The translations under genes and the position numbers were made by a program. 64,000 nucleotides of DNA from an uncultured Bacteroidales bacterium (lineage in GTDB: Bacteria; Bacteroidota; Bacteroidia; Bacteroidales; UBA932): the NCBI GenBank assembly GCA_944325505.1, contig CALVAJ010000010.1, positions 1 to 64,000 on the forward strand, given 5' to 3'. The notes below the pieces were generated by a model. It had not been told where the DNA came from. It was given only the letters and a program-made list of their open reading frames with translations, and made no database searches. Shown piece after piece: positions 16,216-25,552 of the stretch (position 1 is its first letter; every line of letters begins with the position of its first letter).

Positions 16216-16758
16216 ATGGAAAAAATCAGACTGTTCGACAAGACATTCAAGACTTTCATCCCTTATGAAAAGATAATGAAAGCCATTGACGATGTAGCCG
16301 AAAAACTCAACGGCGATTTCAAAGGCTGCGATGACATACCTGTACTGCTGTGCGTTTTGAACGGTTCGATAATGTTCACCGCCGAGCTTATGCAGAGACT
16401 GGAGTTCGACTGCGAACTGGTATCCACCAAGCTGACATCATACGAGGGCACGAACACATCCGGACGCGTCCGTCAGGCCATGGGACTCACCTCGGACATA
16501 AAAGGCAGACGTGTGATAATAGTAGAGGATATCGTAGATACCGGAAATACAATTGTCGAACTGAAGCGGATCCTGAAGGATGCCGGGGCATCGGAAAGCG
16601 TAGTATGCACCCTGCTTTTCAAGCCTGAGGCATATACAAAGGAGATTCCGCTGGAATATGTAGCCATGCAGATCCCGAACGACTTTATCGTAGGATTCGG
16701 TCTGGACTACAATGAAATAGGCAGGAACCTCAAAGACATATATATTCTGGACGAATAA
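16216..16758 (+). CDS. hpt: Hypoxanthine phosphoribosyltransferase
   Basis: Purine salvage enzyme converting hypoxanthine or guanine with PRPP to IMP or GMP, about 180 residues in the cytoplasm. Seen: VLCVLNGSIMFTAELMQRL (PPi loop), the PRPP-binding motif VIIVEDIVDTGNTI, and the C-terminal VGFGLDYNEIGRNL segment typical of HGPRT. It leads a run of co-directional genes hpt-adk-obg-pap2; adk follows after 25 bases. Confidence 0.95.
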   Translation: MEKIRLFDKTFKTFIPYEKIMKAIDDVAEKLNGDFKGCDDIPVLLCVLNGSIMFTAELMQRLEFDCELVSTKLTSYEGTNTSGRVRQAMGLTSDIKGRRVIIVEDIVDTGNTIVELKRILKDAGASESVVCTLLFKPEAYTKEIPLEYVAMQIPNDFIVGFGLDYNEIGRNLKDIYILDE

Positions 16759-16783
16759 GTTTTATCTATAAATTTTTATCTGA

Positions 16784-17356
16784 ATGAAATATTACATTCT
16801 TTTCGGGCCTCCGGGCGCCGGCAAAGGCACCCAGGCAGCTGCTATGGTAGAAAAATACAACCTCCACCACATTTCCACAGGTGAACTTCTCCGCAAGGAA
16901 ATCGCGGCAGGAAGCGAGCTCGGACTGAAGGCCAAGTCGCTTATCGATGCCGGCGCACTTGTTCCCGACGAGGTGGTAGAAGGCATGATCGAATCGGAAT
17001 TCAGGACTGTAAAAGGAGTCTCAGGCTTCCTTCTTGACGGGTTTCCACGCACAACAGCACAGGCGGAAGCCCTCGGAAAGATTCTCGGGAAAACCGGTGA
17101 ATCCGTAACATCGGTCGTCTCCATCATGATTCCTGATGACATGATCAGAGAAAGGATACGCCACAGGGCTTCCATCGAAGGCCGCGCCGACGATGCCAGG
17201 GAAGAGACCATCAACAACAGGATAAAGACATACCATGACAAGACCGAGCCTCTGGTAGAATTCTACAAGGCCGAGGGCAGATACAGGGAAGTCGACGGCA
17301 CGGGAACTATCGAACAGGTCAGACAGGCCATCTTCGACCTGATGGACCGGCTTTAA
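16784..17356 (+). CDS. adk: Adenylate kinase
   Basis: Interconverts ATP + AMP and two ADP, 190 residues. Seen: P-loop [11 protein letters not shown] at about 8-18, AMP-binding [28 protein letters not shown], and a short LID without the Zn-binding insertion ([14 protein letters not shown]), so this is the short variant. Only five bases separate it from obg, implying one transcript. Confidence 0.97.
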   Translation: MKYYILFGPPGAGKGTQAAAMVEKYNLHHISTGELLRKEIAAGSELGLKAKSLIDAGALVPDEVVEGMIESEFRTVKGVSGFLLDGFPRTTAQAEALGKILGKTGESVTSVVSIMIPDDMIRERIRHRASIEGRADDAREETINNRIKTYHDKTEPLVEFYKAEGRYREVDGTGTIEQVRQAIFDLMDRL

Positions 17357-17361
17357 CCGAT

Positions 17362-18372
17362 ATGGCTGACAGCAATTTCATAGACTATGTGAAGATATTC
17401 TGCGCTTCCGGAAACGGAGGCGCAGGATCAATGCATCTACGCAGGGAAAAGTACGTACCAAAGGGAGGACCCGATGGCGGAGACGGAGGACGCGGGGGAC
17501 ACGTAATCCTCAGGGCCAATCCACAGTTCTGGACACTTATACACCTGAAATACCGAAAGCACATACGTGCCGAGCACGGAGGCGCCGGCAGCGGCCAGCT
17601 ATGCAAAGGGAAGAATGGGGCGGATATCATTCTGGATGTACCGCTGGGAACCGTAGCCAAAGATGCGGAAACGGGAGAAACGCTCTTCGAACTGGTCGAG
17701 GCCGGAGAAGAAAGGATTCTGGTAAAGGGTGGCCGCGGAGGCCTTGGAAACAACAACTTCAAGTCCGCCACCAACCAGACTCCCCGGTATGCCCAACCCG
17801 GTGAGCCGGGACGTGAAGGATGGTTCATCCTTGAATTGAAAATCCTCGCAGATGTCGGCCTGGTGGGCTTCCCGAATGCCGGAAAATCGACTCTTCTGGC
17901 AACTGTCTCGGCGGCAAAGCCCAAGATTGCCGACTACGCATTCACGACCCTGGAGCCGAATCTCGGGATAGTGAGCTACAGGGACGACAAGTCTTTCGTA
18001 ATGGCGGATATACCGGGAATCATAGAAGGGGCACATGAGGGGAAAGGCATCGGTCTGAGATTCCTCCGGCATATAGAAAGGAATTCCATCCTTCTGTTCA
18101 TGATTCCGGCCGATGCGGACGATATCAGGCAGGGATACGGAATACTGCTGAATGAACTCAAGGAATATAATCCCGAGCTTCTGGTCAAAGGCAGGGTGCT
18201 GGCTGTAACCAAGTCGGACATGCTTGATGAAACGATGAAGTCCGAAATAGAAATGTCGCTTCCTGAAGAAGTGCCTCACATTTTCATATCTTCAATCACC
18301 GGAGAAGGTATCCGGCAGCTGAAAGACATGCTGTGGAATGTCCTTAATGCAGATGATCATCGCGATGAATAG
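17362..18372 (+). CDS. obg: Ribosome-assembly GTPase Obg/CgtA
   Basis: 50S-associated GTPase of 336 residues. The N-terminal Obg fold is glycine-rich ([28 protein letters not shown]), followed by a GTPase domain: G1 GFPNAGKST at about 169-177, G3 [15 protein letters not shown]4 TKSD. It ends soon after the G domain, so the C-terminal OCT extension found in some lineages is absent. Its last eight bases overlap the next gene. Confidence 0.97.
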   Translation: MADSNFIDYVKIFCASGNGGAGSMHLRREKYVPKGGPDGGDGGRGGHVILRANPQFWTLIHLKYRKHIRAEHGGAGSGQLCKGKNGADIILDVPLGTVAKDAETGETLFELVEAGEERILVKGGRGGLGNNNFKSATNQTPRYAQPGEPGREGWFILELKILADVGLVGFPNAGKSTLLATVSAAKPKIADYAFTTLEPNLGIVSYRDDKSFVMADIPGIIEGAHEGKGIGLRFLRHIERNSILLFMIPADADDIRQGYGILLNELKEYNPELLVKGRVLAVTKSDMLDETMKSEIEMSLPEEVPHIFISSITGEGIRQLKDMLWNVLNADDHRDE

Positions 18373-18973
18373 TTTCTGGCAGGAAATACATCAGTTTGAC
18401 CAGGAGGTCACTCTCGCCATAAACGGCTGGCATACAGGATTTACGGACGAAATAATGAAAGTCTTTTCAGATATCGAGGTCTGGATTCCCATGTATGTCA
18501 TAACCGTAGGTTTCCTTTTCTGGCGGCTGGGCTGGAAAAAGGCTCTGATCGTAACGGCTTCCGCGGCCCTTGCGTTCGGGATGTGCGACCAGTTCAGCAA
18601 CCTGATCAAAGATGCGGTAGGAAGGGTACGCCCATGCAGCGATGAATTCATGCTGCAGAACGGCATATGGCTGCTGGAAAATCCGAGCCGCAGTTTCGGC
18701 TTCTTTTCCGCTCACGCGGCCAATTCGTTCAGTTTTGCAGTAACTACATTCACCGGTTTCCGTAACGACAGACGTCTCAAGTACCGTGGATATGCCGCAT
18801 GGATATTCTTCTGGGCATTCATGGTAAGCGCCAGCCGCATTTTCGTAGGCAAACACTATTGTGGAGATGTTATAGTAGGAGCGATTGTCGGAGTCGCTTT
18901 CGGACTGTTCACCGCATGGCTTGCCAGGCTGGCAATCAGATTCATTGATAAAAAAGCGGCCGGGTCAAAGTAA
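18365..18973 (+). CDS. PAP2-family phosphatase, inner membrane
   Basis: Integral membrane lipid phosphatase of about 202 residues. The three PAP2 motifs are present: KDAVGRVRP (C1), [10 protein letters not shown] (C2; SAH in place of the usual SGH) and [16 protein letters not shown] (C3, with the catalytic His). Five to six hydrophobic spans surround them. Candidate substrates are undecaprenyl-PP or phosphatidate. I chose the ATG at 18365, which overlaps the obg stop (GATGAATAG); an ATG at 18338 would sit deep inside obg. Confidence 0.92.
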   Translation: MNSFWQEIHQFDQEVTLAINGWHTGFTDEIMKVFSDIEVWIPMYVITVGFLFWRLGWKKALIVTASAALAFGMCDQFSNLIKDAVGRVRPCSDEFMLQNGIWLLENPSRSFGFFSAHAANSFSFAVTTFTGFRNDRRLKYRGYAAWIFFWAFMVSASRIFVGKHYCGDVIVGAIVGVAFGLFTAWLARLAIRFIDKKAAGSK

Positions 18974-19029
18974 ACACCCGACAGTCAACCGTCCATGCTC
19001 TGTTGGACGCATTTGGGTTCCCACGAGAA

Positions 19030-19056
19030 AGGCCGGCTCAGATTTTGAGTCGGCCT
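19030..19056. terminator. Hairpin between pap2 and tRNA-Ala
   Basis: AGGCCGGCTCA and TTGAGTCGGCCT are near-perfect inverted arms around a GATT loop, one mismatch. Placed between convergent genes, it can end both transcripts. The short unassigned stretch before it (18974-19029) has a weaker CGTCCA/TGGACG hairpin at 18990-19009. Confidence 0.65.
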
Positions 19057-19068
19057 CCATAATTGAGG

Positions 19069-19142
19069 TGGAGATAGTCGGAGTCGAACCGACGACCCTC
19101 TGCTTGCAAAGCAGATGCTCTAGCCAACTGAGCTATACCCCC
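19069..19142 (-). tRNA. tRNA-Ala (TGC)
   Basis: 74-nt cloverleaf on the minus strand: acceptor GGGGGTA with two wobble pairs to TATCTCC, D arm AGCTC..GAGC, anticodon arm CTGCTTTGCAAGCAG with anticodon TGC, T loop GGTTCGACTCC. No encoded CCA. A structured element (19151-19259) lies directly upstream, and the nearest -7 box is beyond it at 19301. Confidence 0.96.
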
Positions 19143-19150
19143 CTTTTTTC

Positions 19151-19259
19151 GTTTATTTTTGATGATTACTGCGTCAGACTTCGTATCGTCAGTCAGTCAT
19201 TTACAGGAGTAAACTCCTTACCTCCTCACTCGTCTTCCTTGTACTAATCAAAAATAAAC
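19151..19259 (-). ncRNA. Nested-palindrome element, copy D (candidate structured RNA)
   Basis: One of four related elements in this window. The outer arms GTTTATTTTTGAT and ATCAAAAATAAAC (19151-19163 and 19247-19259) pair perfectly. Read on the minus strand, the inside contains CAAGG near the 5' arm and GTCTGACG near the 3' arm, an inner GAC/GTC pairing, and the apical hairpin GGAGT-TT-ACTCC. It lies in the leader of tRNA-Ala if the promoter at 19301 is used. A structured RNA or mobile palindrome; function unknown. Confidence 0.6.
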
Positions 19260-19300
19260 TTCAAAAAACTATGTTTCCAGACCTTGGTCTGAAGTGTCGG

Positions 19301-19308
19301 CAAAGGTA
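19301..19308 (-). promoter_or_regulatory. -7 box TACCTTTG, probable tRNA-Ala promoter
   Basis: Minus-strand TACCTTTG with ATTG at the -33 position after 19 bases. If this is the tRNA-Ala promoter, the precursor has a leader of about 150 nt containing element D. Confidence 0.5.
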
Positions 19309-19341
19309 GGAATTTTATTTTAATTTGCAATATTTTATAGT

Positions 19342-19349
19342 TACTTTTG
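19342..19349 (+). promoter_or_regulatory. -7 box TACTTTTG for dut-murF
   Basis: TACTTTTG with a TTTA-like -33. It overlaps the in-frame TTG at 19347, which rules out that extended start of dut and supports the ATG at 19404. Confidence 0.55.
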
Positions 19350-19403
19350 TCAGTTTTCAAAATATTGGCCCGGACATCCGGAATTAAAACAGTTCAAACA
19401 GTT

Positions 19404-19835
19404 ATGAAAATCAGGATTGTAAATAAATCAGCCTTCAACGTACCCGAATATGCGACTGAACTTTCAGCCGGCATGGATTTGAAGGCAAACATAAATGAGC
19501 CTGTCTCTCTGGCTCCGCTGCAGAGAGTGCTGGTTCCTACAGGTCTTTACATGGCATTGCCGGAAGGTACCGAGGCTCAGATAAGGCCGCGCAGCGGTCT
19601 TGCAGCAAAACATGGAGTGACCGTACTCAATTCACCTGGAACGGTCGACGCCGACTACCGGGGTGAAATCAAGGTAATTCTCGTAAACCTTTCCGATACT
19701 CCTTTTGTCATCAATCCTGGTGAAAGAATAGCCCAGATGGTGATAGCGCGTCATGAAAAGGCGGAATGGGAAGAAACGGAGTCCCTCGATACGACATCAA
19801 GGGGCGAAGGAGGATTCGGTAGCACCGGCAGATAA
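19404..19835 (+). CDS. dut: dUTP diphosphatase
   Basis: Trimeric dUTPase of about 143 residues that hydrolyses dUTP to dUMP, keeping uracil out of DNA. The five motifs are visible: AGMDLKA (I), [11 protein letters not shown] (II), [15 protein letters not shown] (III), GERIAQMVI (IV) and [11 protein letters not shown] (V, the C-terminal arm). It is followed 10 bases later by murF and probably shares its transcript, a pairing that is not functionally obvious. Confidence 0.97.
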   Translation: MKIRIVNKSAFNVPEYATELSAGMDLKANINEPVSLAPLQRVLVPTGLYMALPEGTEAQIRPRSGLAAKHGVTVLNSPGTVDADYRGEIKVILVNLSDTPFVINPGERIAQMVIARHEKAEWEETESLDTTSRGEGGFGSTGR

Positions 19836-19845
19836 TCAGGTCAGC

Positions 19846-21216
19846 ATGATTGGATATTCGGATAAAATGAAAGACGGAGCGAATCGTCTGTATGACATCT
19901 TTCTGGAAAGCTCCGGTGTAAATACCGACACCAGAACCATCAGGGAGGGAGAAATGTTCTTTGCCCTGAAAGGAGAGAATTTCGACGGGAATGAATATGC
20001 ACTGAAGGCTCTGGAAGCAGGGGCATCGTGTGCCGTAGTCTCGTCGGGTTCCGATGCAGCCGCACTGGCCGGTAAAGACCGGCGGATCATTCCCGTCGAA
20101 AACACGCTCAACGCCCTCAAGGACCTCGCCCGCACTCACAGATGCGCCATGTCACCCGGAGGGAAACGGCTTCCGGTAATAGGGCTTACCGGAACCAACG
20201 GCAAAACGACGACAAAAGAACTGATAAAGTCAGTACTTGAAAGGAAATACAATGTAACCGCGACACAAGGCAACCTCAACAATGAAATCGGTGTTCCTCT
20301 GTCCATTCTGAAAATCACGCCGGAAACCCAGATTGCCGTAATTGAAATGGGGGCGAGCCATCCAGGAGACATCAGAAGCCTCGTGTCCGTATCAATGCCT
20401 GACTTCGGACTTATAACAAATGTCGGCAAAGGGCATCTTCTCGGATTCGGAAGCTATGAAGGAGTAAAGAAAACCAAAGGGGAACTCTACGACTATATCA
20501 GGGAACACGGAGGAAAGATTTTCCTTAATGAAGATCTGCCGTATCTCCATGAAATGGCCTCAGCCCGTGGAATAGAGGATATAATCCCATATGGAGTTGA
20601 ATACGACGGTGCCGGGATACTGCCTCTCCGCCCGGAAAAACCGTTCCTGAGAATGGAAATCCCGGTCTCCTGTACGCAGACATACACTCTGGAAACCAGG
20701 CTTGCAGGAAAATACAATGCCGGCAACGTAATGGCTGCCCTTGCAGTAGGAAAGTACTTCGGCGTTCCGGTCACCGACGCCCTCGAAGCAGTCAGGGACT
20801 ATACCCCGTCCAACAACCGGTCGCAGCTGACCGATACAGGGAAGAATATCCTCATCGTGGACGCATACAATGCAAATCCGGTAAGCATGGAAGCCGCACT
20901 TGACAATCTTGAGGCAATCCCTTCTGGCAACAAGATCGCCATGCTCGGAGACATGCTGGAACTCGGGAAAGACTCTGCCGCCGAACACGACAAAGTACTT
21001 GAACGCGTTGCCGCAATGGAGCTCAAGGCAGCATATTTCGTAGGGTCGGAATTCGAAGCTGCATTTTCACGCTGCACGATGCCTGAGAACTGCAGGCATT
21101 TCAGCACATCATCGCAGCTCTCCGGATACCTTGGCAAGGAAACTCCGTCAGGATGTACCATACTCATAAAAGGCTCCCGGGGCACACATATGGAGAACGT
21201 GATACCGGCGCTGTAA
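19846..21216 (+). CDS. murF: UDP-MurNAc-tripeptide--D-Ala-D-Ala ligase
   Basis: ATP-dependent Mur ligase that completes the cytoplasmic peptidoglycan precursor; about 456 residues. Seen: substrate domain with VNTDTRTIREGEMFFALKGENFDGN, P-loop GLTGTNGKTTTKE at about 113-125, GNLNNEIGVPLS, and the C-terminal VDAYNANPVSMEAAL with a DxYNAxP motif typical of MurF. Start at 19846 avoids the long overlap with dut that a further upstream ATG would create. It ends six bases from a convergent gene. Confidence 0.96.
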   Translation: MIGYSDKMKDGANRLYDIFLESSGVNTDTRTIREGEMFFALKGENFDGNEYALKALEAGASCAVVSSGSDAAALAGKDRRIIPVENTLNALKDLARTHRCAMSPGGKRLPVIGLTGTNGKTTTKELIKSVLERKYNVTATQGNLNNEIGVPLSILKITPETQIAVIEMGASHPGDIRSLVSVSMPDFGLITNVGKGHLLGFGSYEGVKKTKGELYDYIREHGGKIFLNEDLPYLHEMASARGIEDIIPYGVEYDGAGILPLRPEKPFLRMEIPVSCTQTYTLETRLAGKYNAGNVMAALAVGKYFGVPVTDALEAVRDYTPSNNRSQLTDTGKNILIVDAYNANPVSMEAALDNLEAIPSGNKIAMLGDMLELGKDSAAEHDKVLERVAAMELKAAYFVGSEFEAAFSRCTMPENCRHFSTSSQLSGYLGKETPSGCTILIKGSRGTHMENVIPAL

Positions 21217-21222
21217 GACCTG

Positions 21223-23061
21223 CTAATATCTTACAGCAGCGCAGTACAGGTCCACTGAACTGCCGGTCTCCACTTTTCTCCATGCTTTTCCGTTGTCCGA
21301 GAACATGAGAAGACCACCATCGCCCGGCATCAGGAAACAGCCCTTGCTGTAGAAGATGCCGGAATATCCTTTTGCACCCGTCTCTGTCCTCGTCCACCCA
21401 ATCCCCCCGACCGAATATACCGCCCTTCCGAAAATATCAGGTCCTGCATATATTCCTTCCCCATAGGCAAGGTAATAGACAAGTCTGAAACCTGTATCTT
21501 CCGTATTCTGCCAGGATATCCCGTCAGGAGAATAGGCGAGGTAGCCGTCTGATATTGCGACAAAACCGTCCTTGCCATATACGAGGCACGGAAAATCGGA
21601 CTGGAAACCCTTGCATACCCTCCAGGACTCTCCGTCTGACGAAGCAAAGAAATGCCCTGAAGTAATTCCTCCTGCGGCGGTCATATAATATCCTGTAGCG
21701 GCAAATGTCCCCTTGCCGTAAGCCACATCTTCCATGCAATAGCCTTTCTTTTCCGTCACCTGCCATGAAATGCCGTCTGTTGAAACTGCAGCATATCCGT
21801 TTACCTTCCTCGGATATGCCCTTCCGCTTAACGCCGACATCCTGTACCCTACCGCGACATATCTGCCGTTCCCGTAAGCCAGAGCCTGCCAGTGTGCCGT
21901 CCCGGCCTCTGTCACCTGCCATGTTTCCCCGTCCGGCGAATATGCGAGACGGCCGTCATCTCCGGCCATGACATATTTCCCCGATGCATATATGATATCC
22001 CTCCAGGCTACATCCCCTACTCTGATTTCTATAATCTCGCCCTGTGAATCCGTATAAAAAACATTTCCTGATTCCCCGGCAGCCACGAATCTGATTCCGG
22101 GGACATTGGCTCCGCTCCGGACTTCCCATATATAGTCCCTCGGACCGTTACCGGTCAGACGCAATGTAACAAGGGAATACGTATCCCTCACGATATTGCA
22201 GTCCGATACGGCGTCGGCTCCAAGGCACAAACTGTATACACGGCCGGAATCGGCGCTGCCATCATCCCCGGCAACAGTAATTTCCAGACAGGTACATCCG
22301 GACTGTTTTCCGGCAGGAAGATTGTCGGGAGTCTTGTCCCGGGAATCTTCATTGTCCGGGAAAAGTACGCCCTGGCAGTTCTCCAGGACGGAAACATATA
22401 TGATCCTCCCTTCGCGGACATATTCGATTTCATCCTGCGAAGCAGAATATGCTCCAAGTACCGTCTTCGCCTTATAACCGTCGGAAAAAGGACTGTAATC
22501 CTCTGCAGGATTGACTATCCGGACAGACTCCAGGCGGAAATTCCCTGAAGAGGGGACTTCTACTTTCAATCCGATTTTTGCCGCTACGGGAGACAGTGAA
22601 AGGGAAACACTGCAATGTGCGCCTGAAACAATGGCGGACGAAACGGCAGACATCGGGAGGCCCTCCGCCCCGAGTTCAGAAAGCTCACGGATACTGTATC
22701 TGCTGTTTTTCAGTGACCGTTCATCCAACGGAGGATACAGCTGTCCCTTATTGGCCAGCGCATAGAACCTGTATTCCCGGCCTGATTCAAGGTACATACC
22801 GGCCTTCGTTATATCTTCTGTATATACGTAATCTTCGAGGCTTCCGTTCCTGTACACATAGATATTCACATCTTTTATCCCTGCCTCGCCTTCCTGCCAG
22901 ACTGTCCCTGCATTCACGACTCCGATATTGAAACTTACCGATGTCCTGTGCGTCAGGTCTTCCGATCCTCTCTCCCACGTCATCCGTCTGCAGCCGGAAA
23001 AGGCACAGACAATGAACAGCCATATTACAGCATCCCTGACATTTAACATGATTCTACCCAT
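21223..23061 (-). CDS. Fimbrillin-like lipoprotein with seven-bladed propeller
   Basis: Surface lipoprotein of 612 residues (608 from the ATG at 23049). Lipobox FSGC follows a short hydrophobic signal. Residues about 35-310 resemble fimbrillin/DUF4906-type proteins: GIKDVNIYVYRNG, a YLESGREYRFYALANKG strand pair, PVAAKIGLKVEVPSSG. From about 315 to the end there are six repeats with the pattern YGxGxYVAxG ... YSxDGxSWQxTE (DGETWQ, DGISWQ, DGESWR, DGISWQ, GGIGWT, NGKAWR); the final strand DLYCAAVRY completes the first IRFVAAGESGNVFY blade, giving a closed seven-blade ring. Possibly a tip adhesin or scaffold. No partner pilin genes are adjacent. Confidence 0.7.
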   Translation of the reverse strand: MGRIMLNVRDAVIWLFIVCAFSGCRRMTWERGSEDLTHRTSVSFNIGVVNAGTVWQEGEAGIKDVNIYVYRNGSLEDYVYTEDITKAGMYLESGREYRFYALANKGQLYPPLDERSLKNSRYSIRELSELGAEGLPMSAVSSAIVSGAHCSVSLSLSPVAAKIGLKVEVPSSGNFRLESVRIVNPAEDYSPFSDGYKAKTVLGAYSASQDEIEYVREGRIIYVSVLENCQGVLFPDNEDSRDKTPDNLPAGKQSGCTCLEITVAGDDGSADSGRVYSLCLGADAVSDCNIVRDTYSLVTLRLTGNGPRDYIWEVRSGANVPGIRFVAAGESGNVFYTDSQGEIIEIRVGDVAWRDIIYASGKYVMAGDDGRLAYSPDGETWQVTEAGTAHWQALAYGNGRYVAVGYRMSALSGRAYPRKVNGYAAVSTDGISWQVTEKKGYCMEDVAYGKGTFAATGYYMTAAGGITSGHFFASSDGESWRVCKGFQSDFPCLVYGKDGFVAISDGYLAYSPDGISWQNTEDTGFRLVYYLAYGEGIYAGPDIFGRAVYSVGGIGWTRTETGAKGYSGIFYSKGCFLMPGDGGLLMFSDNGKAWRKVETGSSVDLYCAAVRY

Positions 23062-23191
23062 AACCTGATTTTTCAGGGCGCTAATATATTGCTTGTAATC
23101 CTGGGACGGAACGGCCGTAGTGCAGATTTTTCTCTTTTTTTAAGTTTTTTCTTTTTTTATATCCGGTATCCCCTGCCCTGCAATACAAACC

Positions 23192-23222
23192 AGAGCCGGC
23201 CCGAAAATTCCGGGCCGGCTCT
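23192..23222. terminator. GC-rich hairpin downstream of acidic small protein gene
   Basis: AGAGCCGGCCCG and CGGGCCGGCTCT are perfect arms around a short AT loop. There is no strong T tract on either side. It lies after the stop of the minus-strand gene at 23246. The rest of 23062-23191 holds only T-rich runs (23130-23160). Confidence 0.6.
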
Positions 23223-23245
23223 GCCTGTATCATATTTTCATTTAT

Positions 23246-23611
23246 TTACTCTGAATCGGAAGAATCATCATCACCTGTCGCATACTGGGAGATATTGTCA
23301 TCAGGAAGGTCCTCACCGTCTCCGCTGTCTCCTGCTCCCTCCTCATCATCGTCATCTCCGTCAAGCCATCTCTCGATATCATCCGCATCATCCGTCTTCA
23401 CCTTTATCTTAACGAGATATACGGCATCGGGAATCTCAAGGGTAACTGCATAGAAGCTCGTTCCGTCAGGCTTGTCATACTTCTGCAGATCTGTGAAATA
23501 GTCGCTGAATCCTTTAGGATATTTCTCGGCAAACGCAGCAGCCAGCTCTTCCGACATGTTCTCGAAGCTTACGACCGCCCTTTTCTTCTGATTTATCGGC
23601 TTGTTATCCAT
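23246..23611 (-). CDS. Conserved-looking small protein with highly acidic C-terminus
   Basis: About 121 residues from MDNKPINQKKRAVVSFENMS; an upstream in-frame start at 23668 overlaps the likely -7 region (TATACTTG, 23666-23673) and is rejected. The N-terminal 80 residues form an alpha/beta unit (LAAAFAEKYPKGFSDYF, SFYAVTLEIPDAVYLVKIKVK); the tail is almost all D, E, G and S (DDADDIERWLDGDDDDEE). No signal peptide, so probably cytoplasmic. I recall similar uncharacterised Bacteroidota proteins but no function. Separate from argS by about 107 bases. Confidence 0.7.
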   Translation of the reverse strand: MDNKPINQKKRAVVSFENMSEELAAAFAEKYPKGFSDYFTDLQKYDKPDGTSFYAVTLEIPDAVYLVKIKVKTDDADDIERWLDGDDDDEEGAGDSGDGEDLPDDNISQYATGDDDSSDSE

Positions 23612-23718
23612 GTTCTTGATATTCTTTCTGTGTACCTGAAAACTGTTTCTTTTTAAATTCGGGTGCAAGTATAGAACATTTTTCTGAATCCGGTATGCAT
23701 TTTCAAAAAAAAATTAGC

Positions 23719-25518
23719 CTACATCCTTTCCGGAAGCTCGATTCCGAGAACAGACATTGCCTTGACAAGCACCTGGGCCACTTTCCCGATCAGCACAAGA
23801 CGGTATTTAAGCAGTCTGGAATCCTCTTCCTTCAGGATAGGAGTATCATGGTAGTACTGGTTGAACTCTTTGGCCAGATCGTAGGAATAATTGGCTATAA
23901 CGGCCGGAGAATATGCCGCCCCTGCTTCCGAAATCTTTCCAGGGAACTGGTCAAGCATCTTTATTATACGGATCTCTTTCGCCGAAAGGGGAATATCCGC
24001 TGCAATGTCACCGGCACCGGCCACCACTCCGGATGAAGCGGCCTTCCTCAGAATGGACTTGATCCTGGCATGGGTATACTGGATGAAAGGTCCGGTATTG
24101 CCGTTGAAGTCAATGGATTCCTTGGGATCGAAAAGCATTGTCTTCTTTGGATCCACCTTGATGATGAAATACTTCAGTGCGCCGAGACCTATCATATGGA
24201 AAAGCCTCTCCTGCTCATCCTGGTCCATATCGCTGAGTTTTCCCAGCTCCAGTGAAGTCTCCCTGGCCGTAGAGTACATTTTCTCTATCAGGTCATCCGC
24301 ATCCACGACAGTCCCTTCTCTGGACTTCATCTTTCCTTCAGGGAGTTCCACCATACCGTATGAAAGATGGTAGATATTGTCCGCCCACGCAAAGCCCAGT
24401 TTCTTGAGTATCAGTTTCAATACCTGGAAATGATAGTTCTGCTCATTGCCGACCACATATACATGCTCGTCGAGACTGTATTCGGAGAACCTCTGCTCTG
24501 CAGTACCGAGATCCTGGGTCATATAGACTGACGTCCCGTCTCCGCGAAGCAGCAGTTTCCTGTCGAGTCCGTCAGCAGTAAGGTCGCACCATACCGACCC
24601 GTCGGCCTCCTTCTCGAATATCCCCATATCCAGACCTTTCTGCACAAGTGCCTTGCCGAACAGATAAGTCTGTGATTCATAATATGTCCTGTCAAAGGAA
24701 ATACCGAGATCCCTGTAAGTTTTGTCGAATCCGGCATATACCCATCCGTTCATCTTCTTCCAGAGTTCCACCGTCTGCGGGTCTCCCTGTTCCCACTTGC
24801 GGAGCATTTCCTGGGCCTCTTTCAATGAAGGGGCCTCCTTCTCCGCATCTTCCTTCGGCATTCCTCCCGCCACGAGACGGTCTACCTCGTCCTTATAGAT
24901 ATTGTTGAATGCGACATAATAATCCCCTACCAGATGGTCGCCTTTCTTTCCCGAAGACTCCGGAGTCTCTCCGTTGCCCGTCTTGAGCCATGCGAGCATG
25001 GACTTGCAGATATGGATTCCACGGTCATTTACCAGATTCACTTTCAAAACCTTATGGCCGTTAGCCTCCAGAAGTCTCGATACCGACCAGCCAAGAAGGT
25101 TGTTCCTGATATGCCCAAGGTGCAGAGGCTTGTTGGTATTGGGCGAAGAGAATTCCACCATTACGGTCCTGCCGGTAGGCGCATGCTGTCCGAAATCATC
25201 GGCCGAGGCTATACCGGCGAAAAGTTCATTCCAATATACGGTCGAAAAGGATATATTAAGAAACCCTTTCACGACATTATAGGACGCTATCTCGGAGAAA
25301 TGTCCTTTAAGATACTCTCCTATTGCATTTCCTGTAGCTTCCGGATTCGACCTCGATACTTTCAGCAAGGGAAAGACAACCAGTGTATAGTCGCCTTCAA
25401 ACTCTTTCCGGGTCACCTGAACCTGAAACAGGCCCTCATCCATCTGCGCACCGTACAGGGATTTCACAGCTTCCGCTGCCTTTTCTGCAATAAATTTTTC
25501 AGGATTGATATTCATCAT
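23719..25518 (-). CDS. argS: Arginyl-tRNA synthetase
   Basis: Class I aminoacyl-tRNA synthetase, 599 residues. Seen: the N-terminal Add-1 domain, the HIGH motif as HLGH (SPNTNKPLHLGHIRNN, about 125-140), LVNDRGIHICKS, the KMSKS region as GKMKSREGTVV, and a helical anticodon-binding C-terminus ending LGIELPERM. Two adjacent ATGs exist (25518, 25515). Length is normal for the family. Confidence 0.97.
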   Translation of the reverse strand: MMNINPEKFIAEKAAEAVKSLYGAQMDEGLFQVQVTRKEFEGDYTLVVFPLLKVSRSNPEATGNAIGEYLKGHFSEIASYNVVKGFLNISFSTVYWNELFAGIASADDFGQHAPTGRTVMVEFSSPNTNKPLHLGHIRNNLLGWSVSRLLEANGHKVLKVNLVNDRGIHICKSMLAWLKTGNGETPESSGKKGDHLVGDYYVAFNNIYKDEVDRLVAGGMPKEDAEKEAPSLKEAQEMLRKWEQGDPQTVELWKKMNGWVYAGFDKTYRDLGISFDRTYYESQTYLFGKALVQKGLDMGIFEKEADGSVWCDLTADGLDRKLLLRGDGTSVYMTQDLGTAEQRFSEYSLDEHVYVVGNEQNYHFQVLKLILKKLGFAWADNIYHLSYGMVELPEGKMKSREGTVVDADDLIEKMYSTARETSLELGKLSDMDQDEQERLFHMIGLGALKYFIIKVDPKKTMLFDPKESIDFNGNTGPFIQYTHARIKSILRKAASSGVVAGAGDIAADIPLSAKEIRIIKMLDQFPGKISEAGAAYSPAVIANYSYDLAKEFNQYYHDTPILKEEDSRLLKYRLVLIGKVAQVLVKAMSVLGIELPERM

Positions 25519-25552
25519 ACTCTATTCTGGGTGATATTCATTGAAAACAATA

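Noticed and set aside
17599-18279. 226-codon minus-strand frame
   Set aside because: Antisense to obg; no recognisable motif.
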